64,000 nucleotides of DNA from an uncultured Lentibacter sp. (GCF_937123735.1 NZ_CAKZKL010000050.1:1-64000); one strand, 5' to 3'. Shown: positions 1 to 8,393, numbered from the stretch's first letter. Notes: a model not told the origin generated them from the letters alone. Numbers and translations: made by a program.

Positions 1-2
1 AT

Positions 3-1235
3 GCCTTAAAGGATCAGTGGGACATTGAAGATGTGACTTGTGATTTGGGTGTGATGACCAAATTACAGCCCCGTTTGCGCAAAGGAAATTGGCAGGCGTC
101 TGTCGCCGTGTATCGCGATCACAAAACTGATCAGGCCCGTATTTTAGATGTGTGGCCAGGACTACACGAAGGTGGTCTATATGGTTTGGCCATCGATTTG
201 GGTTCAACCACGGTGGCGACACACCTGACCGATTTGACCACGGGCGAAGTGGTTGCAAGCGCAGGTGTGATGAACCCACAAATCCGATTTGGCGAAGATT
301 TAATGAGCCGCGTCAGCTATTCCATGATGAACCCTGGGGGAGACCGCGAAATGACGCGGGCGGTGCGCGATGCGATCAATACATTGGCAGAGGATATCGC
401 AAAAGACGCAGATATTGATCCAAGCCTGATTTTTGAGGTTGTCTTTGTCTGCAATCCCGTCATGCACCATTTGTTGTTGGGCATTGACCCCGTTGAATTG
501 GGTCAGGCACCCTTTGCCTTGGCCACATCTAAATCCGTGACATTACAAGCGTATGATCTGGACCTGACCAATATTGCAAAATCTGCGCAGATCTATGTCC
601 TTCCTTGTATCGCAGGGCATGTTGGCGCGGATGCGGCGGCCGTTGCATTGTCCGAAGAACCCGGAAAATCCAATGATTTGGTATTGATCGTGGATGTGGG
701 AACAAACGCCGAAATCCTGCTCGGGAATACATCGCGCGTTTTGGCCTGTTCTTCACCAACAGGTCCCGCATTTGAAGGGGCGCAAATCAGTTCGGGCCAA
801 CGCGCAGCCCCCGGTGCCATTGAACGGATCGAAATTGATCCTGTGACTAAGGAGCCGCGTTTCTGCGTGATCGGCAGTGATATTTGGTCAGACGAAGAAG
901 GGTTTGCAGAAGCAACCGCCGCCTCTGGCATCACAGGTATCTGCGGGTCAGGCATTATTGAGGCGGTCGCAGAATTGCGCATCGCGGGATTGATGGATGA
1001 AAACGGTCTGATCGGATCGGCCGAGGCCACAGGCACCGCGCGCAGTATCCCAGAGGGGCGCACGCATTCTTATTTGGTCTATGACGGCACCGCCAAAGGC
1101 GGCGTCCTCGTGGCTCTGGCCGATAAATTCGGCCTGCCCATCCATGCCATCGGCGTCGGCGAACAGCTCGATGATCTCGCCCCGTTTGATCCGGAAGATT
1201 TCGCCGCCGCCCTCACAGGCCTGGAAAAAGAGTAG
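3..1235 (+). CDS. RACo/ASKHA corrinoid-activation protein, 5'-partial, fused in frame to FtsY tail
   Basis: The frame is already open at the left edge, so the GTG at 33 is not the start. Residues up to about position 1082 match RACo-type reductive activators of corrinoid proteins (ATP-dependent ASKHA kinase fold, cytoplasmic): YGLAIDLGSTTVATHL, GHVGADAAAVAL, VDVGTNAEILLG, GPAFEGAQISSGQRAAPGAIE and GICGSGIIEAVAEL. These proteins normally carry an N-terminal 2Fe-2S ferredoxin domain, which would lie outside the window. From 1083 the protein becomes the C-terminus of the SRP receptor FtsY. The RACo C-terminus is therefore missing. Base composition changes too: line 541 is 26/60 GC, line 1321 is 42/60. 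The family call is confident; whether the fused protein exists is doubtful. Confidence 0.8.
   Translation, partial: ALKDQWDIEDVTCDLGVMTKLQPRLRKGNWQASVAVYRDHKTDQARILDVWPGLHEGGLYGLAIDLGSTTVATHLTDLTTGEVVASAGVMNPQIRFGEDLMSRVSYSMMNPGGDREMTRAVRDAINTLAEDIAKDADIDPSLIFEVVFVCNPVMHHLLLGIDPVELGQAPFALATSKSVTLQAYDLDLTNIAKSAQIYVLPCIAGHVGADAAAVALSEEPGKSNDLVLIVDVGTNAEILLGNTSRVLACSSPTGPAFEGAQISSGQRAAPGAIERIEIDPVTKEPRFCVIGSDIWSDEEGFAEATAASGITGICGSGIIEAVAELRIAGLMDENGLIGSAEATGTARSIPEGRTHSYLVYDGTAKGGVLVALADKFGLPIHAIGVGEQLDDLAPFDPEDFAAALTGLEKE
1083..1235 (+). pseudogene. ftsY: 3' fragment of ftsY (SRP receptor GTPase)
   Basis: The last 50 codons of the fused frame, beginning DGTAKGGVLVALADKF and containing IGVGEQLDDLAPFDP, are the conserved C-terminal end of FtsY: the G4/G5 region after TKLDGTAKGG and the GEQxDDLxPF motif. 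The nucleotide-binding G1-G3 motifs and the NG/A domains are absent. FtsY is essential, so an intact copy must exist elsewhere, or this is the genuine gene end joined to foreign sequence by rearrangement or misassembly. The downstream DMT permease and yciB are plausible natural neighbours of ftsY, so the foreign part is more likely the RACo side. Confidence 0.85.
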
Positions 1236-1249
1236 GCTTCATGCCCTTT

Positions 1250-1297
1250 CTTATTGCCAGAAATATCCCTGGGGGTGCGGGGGGCTGGCCCCCCGCT
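1250..1297 (-). repeat. Hairpin-plus-tail intergenic element, copy A
   Basis: Read on the minus strand, a GC hairpin (GCGGGGGGC, CA, GCCCCCCGC) is followed by a tail ACCCCCAGGGATATTTCTGG. The same arrangement, hairpin then CCCCGAGnGTATTTT and an A-rich purine stretch, recurs at 50907, 51129 and 57327. It lies between the ftsY fragment and the permease. It is probably a REP-like or terminator-like dispersed element. Confidence 0.6.
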
Positions 1298-1305
1298 GCC
1301 GCCCT

Positions 1306-2208
1306 TTGAGCACCTGGCTGATCTCGCTTGAGGGCACAGAGGCGGGCCACACCCTCGCGCTCGGTCTCGCCCTCACAGCGGCCTTCCTGCACGCCGTCTT
1401 CGGCGCTCTGCAAAAGGGGCGGCACGATCCTTGGCTCACCCGCGGCGCGATTGATTTCTGCTATGCTGCCATTGCGGCGCCCTTCGCCTTTTTCGTCGTG
1501 CCCTGGCCTGAGCCGCATATGTGGCCCATCTTCGCTGCCGTCTTTGTGATCCATGTGGGCTATAAGCTCATGCAAAGTTGGGCCTACTCCAAGGGTGCCT
1601 ACACGGTCGTCTACCCCGTGGTGCGCGGCACTGGCCCGCTTTTTACTGTCATCGGCGCCTATTTTCTCTTTGGCGAGCGTTTCAACCTTGTCCAATGGGG
1701 CGGGGTGGCCACGCTGCTTCTCGGCATCTACGGGCTTGCCGTCTACAACCTGCGCCATGTCACGGCCGAGCGCGACACGCTCAACTTTGCGCTCGTCCTC
1801 GCGGTGATCACGGGGCTTTTTGTGGCGCTTTACACCACATGGGACGCCTACGGCATCCGCGCCACGGCCAATCCCTTCACCTTCCTTGCGTGGTTTTTCT
1901 TCATCGACGGGCTGTTCTTCCCGTGGGTTGCCTATGCCCGCTACCGCTCGATGACACAGCCGCCCGCGCTTGGCCCGCTCATGCAGCGTGGCCTCATCGG
2001 GGCTTTCGTGGCCTTTGCCAGCTTTGGTTCAGTCATGCTGGCCACACGGCTTGATAACGTGGGCGAAGCGGCCATCCTGCGCGAAACCTCCACGGTTTTT
2101 GCTGCGCTCATTGGCTGGCTCGCCCTCAAAGAAACCGTCGGCCCGCGCCGGATTGCGCTTATGGCATTGATTGCTCTGGGCGCTGTGATAGTGGAAATGG
2201 GTGGATAA
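1306..2208 (+). CDS. DMT-superfamily (EamA-like) inner membrane permease
   Basis: About 300 residues with roughly ten hydrophobic segments and two internally similar halves, as in drug/metabolite transporters. A conserved block KGAYTVVYPVVRGTGPLF sits in the first half, and RETSTVFAALIGWLALKE near the end matches EamA proteins. No ATG fits. The TTG at 1306 gives (M)STWLISLEGTEAGHTLA, just before the first membrane segment, and is preferred over the longer frame that runs through the ftsY fragment. The ribosome site before it is poor. The gene is followed after 9 bases by yciB with an AAGGAG site, suggesting co-transcription. The substrate is unknown. Confidence 0.82.
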   Translation: MSTWLISLEGTEAGHTLALGLALTAAFLHAVFGALQKGRHDPWLTRGAIDFCYAAIAAPFAFFVVPWPEPHMWPIFAAVFVIHVGYKLMQSWAYSKGAYTVVYPVVRGTGPLFTVIGAYFLFGERFNLVQWGGVATLLLGIYGLAVYNLRHVTAERDTLNFALVLAVITGLFVALYTTWDAYGIRATANPFTFLAWFFFIDGLFFPWVAYARYRSMTQPPALGPLMQRGLIGAFVAFASFGSVMLATRLDNVGEAAILRETSTVFAALIGWLALKETVGPRRIALMALIALGAVIVEMGG

Positions 2209-2217
2209 GGAGATCTC

Positions 2218-2817
2218 ATGCCCGAGACAAAAGAAATCAACCCGCTGATGAAAACCGCGCTCGAGCTGGGGCCGGTGATCGCTTTTTTCGTGGCCTATAT
2301 GGTGTTCAAAGATGATGTCTTCACCGTCGCAGGGCGCGCGTATTCGGGCTTTATCTTTGTGACCGCGGGCTTCGTGCCGCTCATTATGCTCACAACAGGC
2401 ATTCTCTGGAAGCTCACGGGCCATCTCTCCAAAATGCAGATCATGACGCTGGTGCTGGTCATCGTCTTTGGCGGCCTCACCGTCTGGCTCAACGATCCGA
2501 AGTTTCTCAAGATCAAACCAACCATTTTCTTTACCTTGATGGGGGCGATCCTTGGCGTTGGCCTTCTGCGCGGCCAGTCCTATCTGCGCTATGTGATGGA
2601 AGGGATGATGCCGCTCAAGGATGAAGGCTGGATGATCCTCACCCACCGTTTCATGTGGTTTCTCTTTGCTACCGCGCTGGCCAATGAGCTGATCTGGCGT
2701 TTCATGTCCGAAACGACATGGGTCTATTTCAAAACCTTCGGCGATACGGCGGCGATGTTTGTCTTTTTCATCAGCCAGTCGAAACTTTTCACAGAATACG
2801 CAATCGAAGAAGAGTAG
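2218..2817 (+). CDS. yciB: YciB/IspZ inner-membrane septation protein
   Basis: This 199-residue polytopic membrane protein is typical of the YciB (IspZ, intracellular septation protein A) family: an N-terminal LGPVIAFFVAYMVF segment, about five to six membrane helices, and the conserved end GDTAAMFVFFISQSKLF. YciB acts at the inner membrane in envelope integrity and cell division. AAGGAG lies 6 bases before the ATG. It is translated directly after the DMT permease. Its last 94 bases overlap the convergent hydrolase gene on the minus strand. The family call is secure. Confidence 0.92.
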   Translation: MPETKEINPLMKTALELGPVIAFFVAYMVFKDDVFTVAGRAYSGFIFVTAGFVPLIMLTTGILWKLTGHLSKMQIMTLVLVIVFGGLTVWLNDPKFLKIKPTIFFTLMGAILGVGLLRGQSYLRYVMEGMMPLKDEGWMILTHRFMWFLFATALANELIWRFMSETTWVYFKTFGDTAAMFVFFISQSKLFTEYAIEEE

Positions 2818-3728
2818 CCTTTGGCGAAAAGGTGCCAGCGTGCGTTGTCAGAGCTTGCCTGTGCGGAAGGCGGCGACGCGCATATCGCCGACAAAGGCGT
2901 CCGCTCCGGATCTTCAATCAAGGCCTGATACAACCCGAACGTGCCGTCTCGTAGATAGGGCGACCAGTGACAAAATCGCTTGCGTTGGCGGGTGATCGGA
3001 AAGCCAGCCAGCGCCAGGTGGGCAAGTGTCTCGTCACAGTCGATCTGCAGCTTGTATGTGGTTGAACGCTGGCGCACACATTGGCTCCACGGCCGGTCTC
3101 CTGCATGTTCCGGTTTTGAAAGCCCGGCCATCAACAGATCAAAGAGCCTGTTCTCGCCGCTGGTCACGATCAGCGTCTCCGTCATCGGATGCCCGTTAAA
3201 CTCCAGCGCCCCCTCTGCCGCTTGGCGGTATTCGGCAGGGTTGAGCAGAATAATGCGGCGGAACGCGCCCAATTCTAGATGAAGTAGGCTTTGAAGGATG
3301 ACACGCGCGCCGAGCGAATGCCCGATCGCATAGATTGGCCTGTTTGGTGCAGCCGCGCGTAAAATCCTGACCGCCTGGGCAAGGGCGCGCCCCGCCTGTT
3401 TGGCACGTTGATAGACCTTATGGAACGGTCCTCGTGCATCCCAGCCAAAGGCCACAGCCAGCGCAGCATCTTCGCATGTCTCGCTTATTCCCAAACGCTT
3501 CGGCCAACTCACCACCTTTTCCCTGCGACGCGGCTCTGTCAGCGAAAAGATGTGTTCGTGCGGGCAGTGCCGGCCCTGATGGGGGCGAAACGAATAGCCA
3601 TGAATCATGAAAACAATTCGAGCCGAAGGGGACGTTGTTGCGGCGTGTTCAAGCAGGGAGCCTACCGATTGCGAGGCAAGGTGCGCTTGAAGGCCACCCT
3701 CGAAATAGTTGATCCTGCAAACCGGCAT
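2724..3728 (-). CDS. Alpha/beta-hydrolase fold protein
   Basis: A 334-residue protein with a lipase-like nucleophile elbow (YAIGHSLGARVILQ, Ser in GHSLG), an oxyanion-side strand FMIHGYSF near residue 40 and a later LLNPAEYRQAAEG segment. It has no signal peptide, so it is probably cytoplasmic; the substrate cannot be told. About the last 30 residues (from KGYSSSIAYSV) are encoded antisense to the yciB end. They look like read-through after an ancestral stop was lost rather than part of the fold. The gene diverges from the metZ leader, sharing roughly 120 bases of upstream DNA. Confidence 0.75.
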   Translation of the reverse strand: MPVCRINYFEGGLQAHLASQSVGSLLEHAATTSPSARIVFMIHGYSFRPHQGRHCPHEHIFSLTEPRRREKVVSWPKRLGISETCEDAALAVAFGWDARGPFHKVYQRAKQAGRALAQAVRILRAAAPNRPIYAIGHSLGARVILQSLLHLELGAFRRIILLNPAEYRQAAEGALEFNGHPMTETLIVTSGENRLFDLLMAGLSKPEHAGDRPWSQCVRQRSTTYKLQIDCDETLAHLALAGFPITRQRKRFCHWSPYLRDGTFGLYQALIEDPERTPLSAICASPPSAQASSDNARWHLFAKGYSSSIAYSVKSFDWLMKKTNIAAVSPKVLK

Positions 3729-3848
3729 GTGGGTATCTCCACTATATCTTGTGGTTCCTCTATCTCAATTCGCTATGAAGCCTTTATGATGGGCCGGTGA
3801 CAGTCCTATGACATGGGATGGTCACAACCGGGCCTGAAACCCGCGATA

Positions 3849-3877
3849 TTGACCTTTGAGGGCGAAAGCGCTAGGCG
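3849..3877 (+). promoter_or_regulatory. Candidate sigma-70 promoter for the metZ leader
   Basis: TTGACC at 3849-3854, a 17-base spacer, then TAGGCG at 3872-3877. Initiation about seven bases downstream would begin the transcript immediately before the SAM-II aptamer stem, which supports the placement. The -10 match is weak. Confidence 0.5.
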
Positions 3878-3884
3878 GTGCGCA

Positions 3885-3935
3885 GTGGCGATTTGTTACC
3901 AGATTGCGGGCCACGTTAAACATTCTGCTAAAAGG
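3885..3935 (+). promoter_or_regulatory. SAM-II riboswitch (metZ leader)
   Basis: Stem P1 GTGGC (3885-3889) pairs with GCCAC (3910-3914). The strand after P1 reads GATTTG, the strand after the closing stem is GTTAAA, and the 3' pseudoknot strand is GCTAAAAGG (3927-3935). This order matches the SAM-II (metA motif) aptamer known upstream of homoserine-acylation and sulfhydrylation genes in alphaproteobacteria. It binds S-adenosylmethionine and lowers expression. A terminator follows 15 bases later. Confidence 0.9.
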
Positions 3936-3949
3936 TCGGGAAGAAGGGG

Positions 3950-3980
3950 CTCCTTCGGCTTGGCCGATGGGGCTTTTTTT
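3950..3980 (+). terminator. Riboswitch-linked intrinsic terminator before metZ
   Basis: CTCC-T-TCGGC (3950-3959), loop TTG, GCCGA-T-GGGG (3963-3972): a ten-pair stem with one U-U mismatch. It is followed by C and seven T (3974-3980), 15 bases before the metZ ATG. It lies directly after the SAM-II aptamer and probably provides transcriptional control. Confidence 0.8.
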
Positions 3981-3995
3981 ACGGAGTCAAAACCG

Positions 3996-5177
3996 ATGGC
4001 AAAATCACATAAGAACCGCACAGCGCTTGTCCATGGCGGCACACGCCGCTCGCAATATGGCGAGGTGAGCGAGGCGCTCTTTCTCACACAGGGCTTTGTC
4101 TACGAAACAGCCGAAGCCGCCGAGGCGCGCTTTGTCAAAGCGGGTGAGGACGAGTTCATCTATGCCCGCTACGGCAACCCCACCGTGCGGATGTTTGAAG
4201 ACCGCATCTCAGGCTATCTCGGCTATGAAGACGGGTTCGCCTGCGCTTCGGGCATGGCGGCTGTCAATGGCGCGCTTATGGCCTTGCTCAAAGTGGGCGA
4301 TCATGTGGTTGCCTCCCGCGCGCTGTTTGGCTCTTGCCTCTATGTGCTGGAAGACATCCTCGCGCGTTTTGGGGTTGAGATCACGCTGGTGGATGGCACC
4401 GACAACGCCGCATGGGACGCCGCCATTCGCGATGACACCCGCCTTGTCTTTCTGGAGAGCATTTCAAACCCCACCCTCGAGGTGATTGATCTCAAACATG
4501 TTTGCGAGCTGGCCCATGCCAAAGGCGCACTGGTGCTGGTGGATGATGCCATGGCCACGCCCGTGTTTTCTTATGCCCGCGATTGCGGCGCCGACATCAC
4601 CATCATCTCCACGACCAAACATATCGACGGGCAGGGGCGGATGCTCGGCGGCATCATCTGCGGCTCCAAAGAGCTTATCCGCGGCCCCATCGAAACCTAT
4701 GTGAAGCACACAGGTGGCGCGATGAACCCCTTTACCGCCTGGTCACACCTGAAGTCGCTTGAAACGCTAGAGCTGCGGGTGCGCGCGCAGGCTGCGGCGG
4801 CGCTCAAAGTGGCAGAGGCCCTGATGGGGCACCCCAAGCTCTCTGCTGTGCGCTATCCGACTCACCCTGCCCATCCGCAGGCGGCACGCGCCCGCGCGCA
4901 GGGTGAATCCGGCGGCACGGTGCTGACATTTGAAGTGATCGGGGGGCGTGACGCCTGTTTTCGGATGCTCAACGCCCTCAAGCTTGTGACCATCTCCAAC
5001 AACTTTGCGGATTCAAAGTCCATTGCCACCCATCCTGCGACAACAACCCACCAGCGATTGCCACAGGCGCAAAAAGACCTGTTGGGAATCTCTGACGGCT
5101 TGGTGCGCTTTTCGGTTGGGTTGGAAGATGTCGAAGACATCATTGCTGATGTTCTCAGCGCGCTCAAAGCCGCTTGA
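3996..5177 (+). CDS. metZ: O-succinylhomoserine sulfhydrylase
   Basis: A 393-residue PLP enzyme of the Cys/Met metabolism family. It converts an activated homoserine ester plus sulfide to homocysteine in cytoplasmic methionine synthesis. Visible are YARYGNPT (residues 57-64), the phosphate-binding ASGMAAV segment and the PLP lysine in STTKHIDGQG (Lys208). The length and the QGFVYE N-terminus fit MetZ rather than MetB/MetC. The ATG at 3996 is chosen because the longer frame from 3813 runs through the riboswitch and terminator. The gene stands alone under SAM-II control. Acyl-group preference (succinyl versus acetyl) is inferred from family only. Confidence 0.93.
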   Translation: MAKSHKNRTALVHGGTRRSQYGEVSEALFLTQGFVYETAEAAEARFVKAGEDEFIYARYGNPTVRMFEDRISGYLGYEDGFACASGMAAVNGALMALLKVGDHVVASRALFGSCLYVLEDILARFGVEITLVDGTDNAAWDAAIRDDTRLVFLESISNPTLEVIDLKHVCELAHAKGALVLVDDAMATPVFSYARDCGADITIISTTKHIDGQGRMLGGIICGSKELIRGPIETYVKHTGGAMNPFTAWSHLKSLETLELRVRAQAAAALKVAEALMGHPKLSAVRYPTHPAHPQAARARAQGESGGTVLTFEVIGGRDACFRMLNALKLVTISNNFADSKSIATHPATTTHQRLPQAQKDLLGISDGLVRFSVGLEDVEDIIADVLSALKAA

Positions 5178-5199
5178 GCTGAGGGGGCATGGCACAGAC

Positions 5200-5256
5200 G
5201 TGGGGCTCTGCTGTCCATACAGCCAGCCATACAGGGCGCCATACAGGCAGCCCCAC
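5200..5256 (+). repeat. Three tandem 12-mers enclosed in an 8-bp stem
   Basis: GTGGGGCT (5200-5207) is exactly complementary to AGCCCCAC (5249-5256). Between them lie three 12-base repeats, each starting CCATACAG (5215, 5227, 5239) and differing in the last four bases. They are followed by no T-run. The position is between the metZ stop and folE2. Function unknown. Confidence 0.7.
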
Positions 5257-5369
5257 ACGGAATTTTGCCACCAAAGGGTGACGCTTGTGTGAAGTTTTTG
5301 GTCTGAGCTGGCCTTCGCTGCGTAGTCTTTCTAGGTTACACTGACAGGCACCCGAGGGGGGACGAGACC

Positions 5370-6470
5370 ATGAACAAGCAGGTTGGACCGATGATTGCCG
5401 CACCAGATCGCGCTGAAGCCGAGGCAGCCCTTGAGCGCCTGCGCAGTTGGGCCATGAGTGCAACAGCTGAAGAAGTTGCAGATCTTGATCCGGCGGTCGC
5501 GCGGCTGCTGCCTCAGGGAGCGGTTTCAAATTATCCTGCTTTGGCAAGGGCTTACCCCGAGGGTTTTGAGGTTGATGACGCTTACAAAGCAACTTTGCCT
5601 GATCTTCAGAACGGCCCCTCCAGCCTGATCAAAGGCGCGCCGCGGGTGATACAGCATGTTGGAATTTCCAATTTCCGGCTGCCGCTCAAGTTTCACACCC
5701 GTGACAACGGTGATCTGACTTTGGAAACATCGGTGACTGGCACGGTGAGCCTGGAGGCCGGTAAAAAAGGTATTAACATGTCGCGCATCATGCGCAGCTT
5801 TTATAAACATTCTGCTTCTACCTTCTCTTTTGACATCATCAAAGCCGCGCTTGACGACTACAAAACAGATCTTGAAAGTTTTGATGCCCGCATCCAGATG
5901 CGGTTTTCCTTCCCCATGAAGGTTTCAAGCCTGCGCTCGGGCCTAGAGGGCTATCAATATTATGACTTCGCGCTCGAATTGGTTGAAACTGACGGAATTA
6001 GACGCAAAATCATGCACTTAGACTATGTTTACTCGTCCACTTGCCCATGCTCGCTTGAGCTTTCCGAGCACGCACGCCAGACCCGTGGCCAGCTGGCCAC
6101 GCCGCACTCGCAGCGCTCTGTTGCGCGCATTTCGGTTGAAAGTAGCGGTGCAGAGCGCTTGTGGTTTGAAGACCTGATCGAGATGTGCCGCGCGGCCGTT
6201 CCGACCGAAACCCAGGTGATGGTGAAGCGCGAAGATGAACAGGCTTTTGCCGAGTTGAACGCGGCGAACCCCATTTTCGTGGAAGATGCTGCACGCCTCT
6301 TTGCCCAGAAGCTGGAGCAAGACGAACGGGTGGGTGATTTCCGGGTGATCGCCAGTCATCAAGAGAGCCTGCACAGCCACGATGCGGTGAGTGTGCTAAC
6401 CGAGGGTGAGCTGTTTGAGAGTGAAAGCCTTGATCCTAAAATGTTTTCCACGCTCTTTCATGTTGGCTAA
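5370..6470 (+). CDS. folE2: GTP cyclohydrolase I type 2 (GCYH-IB)
   Basis: 366 residues, the usual FolE2 length. The enzyme converts GTP to 7,8-dihydroneopterin triphosphate, the first step of folate synthesis, and can use metals other than zinc. Diagnostic segments are HVGISNFRLP (96-105), GKKGINMSRIMR (131-142), YSSTCPCSLEL with Cys225 and Cys227, and TPHSQRS (His246). A GAGGGGGGAC ribosome site precedes the ATG. folB and folP, later steps, are 11 kb downstream, not in the same operon. I could not find a clear Zur box upstream. Confidence 0.95.
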   Translation: MNKQVGPMIAAPDRAEAEAALERLRSWAMSATAEEVADLDPAVARLLPQGAVSNYPALARAYPEGFEVDDAYKATLPDLQNGPSSLIKGAPRVIQHVGISNFRLPLKFHTRDNGDLTLETSVTGTVSLEAGKKGINMSRIMRSFYKHSASTFSFDIIKAALDDYKTDLESFDARIQMRFSFPMKVSSLRSGLEGYQYYDFALELVETDGIRRKIMHLDYVYSSTCPCSLELSEHARQTRGQLATPHSQRSVARISVESSGAERLWFEDLIEMCRAAVPTETQVMVKREDEQAFAELNAANPIFVEDAARLFAQKLEQDERVGDFRVIASHQESLHSHDAVSVLTEGELFESESLDPKMFSTLFHVG

Positions 6471-6583
6471 GCTATGCACGCGGCGCGGTTTAGATATGTG
6501 AGAACAGCATTTGTAAGGTAATATTTGCTGACCTATATTCAGGGTGAGGGAGGAAGCCACACCATTGAATATGAGGTTTCCAA

Positions 6584-6814
6584 ATGGCATATACGACTTT
6601 GAACACCACGGCCGAATTTGGCCTGTCGCGTTTTTTTTCTACGATCAAAGCAGGGTTCGTGCAGTGGGTAGAGCGGGCGGATGCGCAGCGCGTTGAACCT
6701 TACCGGCAGCGCATAGCGGCGCTCAAGGCGATGAGCGACGATGAGCTTTTTGCCTTGGGCCTTCAGCGCGGTGATATTGAACTGCGCGTGCTAAACCGCT
6801 TTTTCTATTGCTGA
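6584..6814 (+). CDS. DUF1127-type small protein
   Basis: A 76-residue, soluble protein. Its second half (MSDDELFALGLQRGDIELRV, residues 48-67) matches the DUF1127/YjiS pattern of a conserved LxxLGLxRxDI helix. Alphaproteobacterial DUF1127 proteins of this size are often stress-responsive and some bind RNA or phosphate-related partners. That is family knowledge, not shown here. It has a TGAGG ribosome site before the ATG. It ends 108 bases before trkH. Function unassigned. Confidence 0.7.
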   Translation: MAYTTLNTTAEFGLSRFFSTIKAGFVQWVERADAQRVEPYRQRIAALKAMSDDELFALGLQRGDIELRVLNRFFYC

Positions 6815-6922
6815 AAATCTGAACGGATCTGATCTGGGCACCGTCAGAAACAGCCACTTTCCAACAGAGCCTTGGTCTGGCTGTGCTTGACAGATCGGCA
6901 GCTTAGCGCCAAGCCTGCGGCC

Positions 6923-8371
6923 ATGTTTGATCTGCGCCCTGTTGGATATGTTATCGGCCTGCTCGTCACTGCCCTTGGGCTGGCGATGCTGGGGCCCATG
7001 GCGGTTGATCTGATCGAGGGGCGCGGGCATTGGACAGCCTTTGCCGAAAGCGCCGTGATCACCGCGCTTGTCGGCGGGCTTGTGGCGCTGTCTTGCCAGA
7101 ACGGGGTGAAGGAAGGGTTGAGTATTCAACAAACCTTTCTGCTTACCACGGGCGTTTGGGTGGCGCTGCCGCTGTTTGGGGCTTTGCCCTTTATCCTTGG
7201 TGATTCCGCCCTCTCACTCATTGATGCGGTGTTTGAAGCCATGTCGGGCCTCACAACAACGGGCGCGACGGTCATGACGGGCCTTGATGACATGCCCCGT
7301 GGCATTCTGCTTTGGCGCGGTATCCTCCAATGGCTTGGGGGGATCGGGATTATCGTGGTTGCGATGGTTTTTCTGCCAGAGCTACGCGTAGGTGGGATGC
7401 AGATTTTTCGTGCCGAATCCTTTGATACATTTGGGAAAATTCTACCCCGGGCGACCCAAATCGCCTCTCAGATTTCAGCAATCTATGTCTCCGTCACCGT
7501 GGCGTGCATCAGCACCTACATCTTGCTTGGCATGTCAGTCTTTGATGCGGTCACTCATGCGTTCACAACGGTTTCGACTGGCGGTATGTCCAATTATGAT
7601 GCGAGCTTTGCCACGTTTTCTGGGCCGCTCGAATATGCCGCAGCCATCTTTATGCTGCTCTCGGCTTTGCCGTTTGTGCGTTATGTGCAAATGCTGAATG
7701 GCAAGTTTGATGCCCCGTTGTTGGACGTTCAGGTGCGGGGCTTTTTATATACGCTGGCCGTATTGGTTGCCCTAACGACTGTTCTCCTTACACAGATTTT
7801 TCCCCATCACTGGGAGCAGGCCTTTCGTGAGGCGCTGTTTAACATCACCTCCATTATCTCCGGGACAGGATATGCGAGCGTAAACTATATGCTCTGGGGG
7901 CCTTTTCTGATTACGATTTTTTTCTTTATCGGTTTGATTGGTGGCTGCGCTGGCTCCACGGCCTGTTCGATCAAGATCTTCCGGTATCAAATCCTCTTGG
8001 CGTCCATTGCCTCACAAATCAAGAAAATCAGGGCGCCACACGGGGTCTTTACGCCCAAATACAGTGGCCGCACAATCAGTGATGATGTTCTGAATTCGGT
8101 GATGAGCTTTTTTGTTTTTTTCACACTCACATTGGGGTTTGTCGCGGTCATGCTGTCCTTTACGGGGCTTGACTTTGTCACGGCCATTTCGGGCGCAGCG
8201 GCGACTTTGGCCAATATCGGCCCCGGTTTGGGCGATGTTATCGGGCCCGCTGGCAACTATGCGAGCCTCAATGATGCGGCGAAGGTGATCTTGACTTGTT
8301 CCATGTTGATCGGCCGGCTTGAGCTTCTGGTGGTGTATGCTTTGCTGATACCTGCTTTCTGGCGCGGGTAA
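6923..8371 (+). CDS. trkH: Trk-type potassium uptake protein TrkH
   Basis: 482 residues, inner membrane. The four pore loops of the TrkH/KtrB family can be followed: MSGLTTTGATV, FTTVSTGGMSNYD, SIISGTGYASV and LANIGPGLGDV, each with its selectivity-filter glycine. It moves K+ together with the NAD-binding regulator TrkA, which is not in this window. ATG 6923 (MFDLRPVGYV) starts at the first membrane helix; the upstream extension to 6872 adds a non-conserved tail. The gene converges with the degenerate protease gene. Confidence 0.92.
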   Translation: MFDLRPVGYVIGLLVTALGLAMLGPMAVDLIEGRGHWTAFAESAVITALVGGLVALSCQNGVKEGLSIQQTFLLTTGVWVALPLFGALPFILGDSALSLIDAVFEAMSGLTTTGATVMTGLDDMPRGILLWRGILQWLGGIGIIVVAMVFLPELRVGGMQIFRAESFDTFGKILPRATQIASQISAIYVSVTVACISTYILLGMSVFDAVTHAFTTVSTGGMSNYDASFATFSGPLEYAAAIFMLLSALPFVRYVQMLNGKFDAPLLDVQVRGFLYTLAVLVALTTVLLTQIFPHHWEQAFREALFNITSIISGTGYASVNYMLWGPFLITIFFFIGLIGGCAGSTACSIKIFRYQILLASIASQIKKIRAPHGVFTPKYSGRTISDDVLNSVMSFFVFFTLTLGFVAVMLSFTGLDFVTAISGAAATLANIGPGLGDVIGPAGNYASLNDAAKVILTCSMLIGRLELLVVYALLIPAFWRG

Positions 8372-8393
8372 CGGTTCTGGCGGCCAGGTCTCC

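Noticed and set aside
5215-5250. CRISPR-like repeats
   Set aside because: Units are 12 bases with no spacers; no cas gene in the window.
5257-5369. Zur box in front of folE2
   Set aside because: No convincing inverted repeat of the Zur type was found in this stretch.
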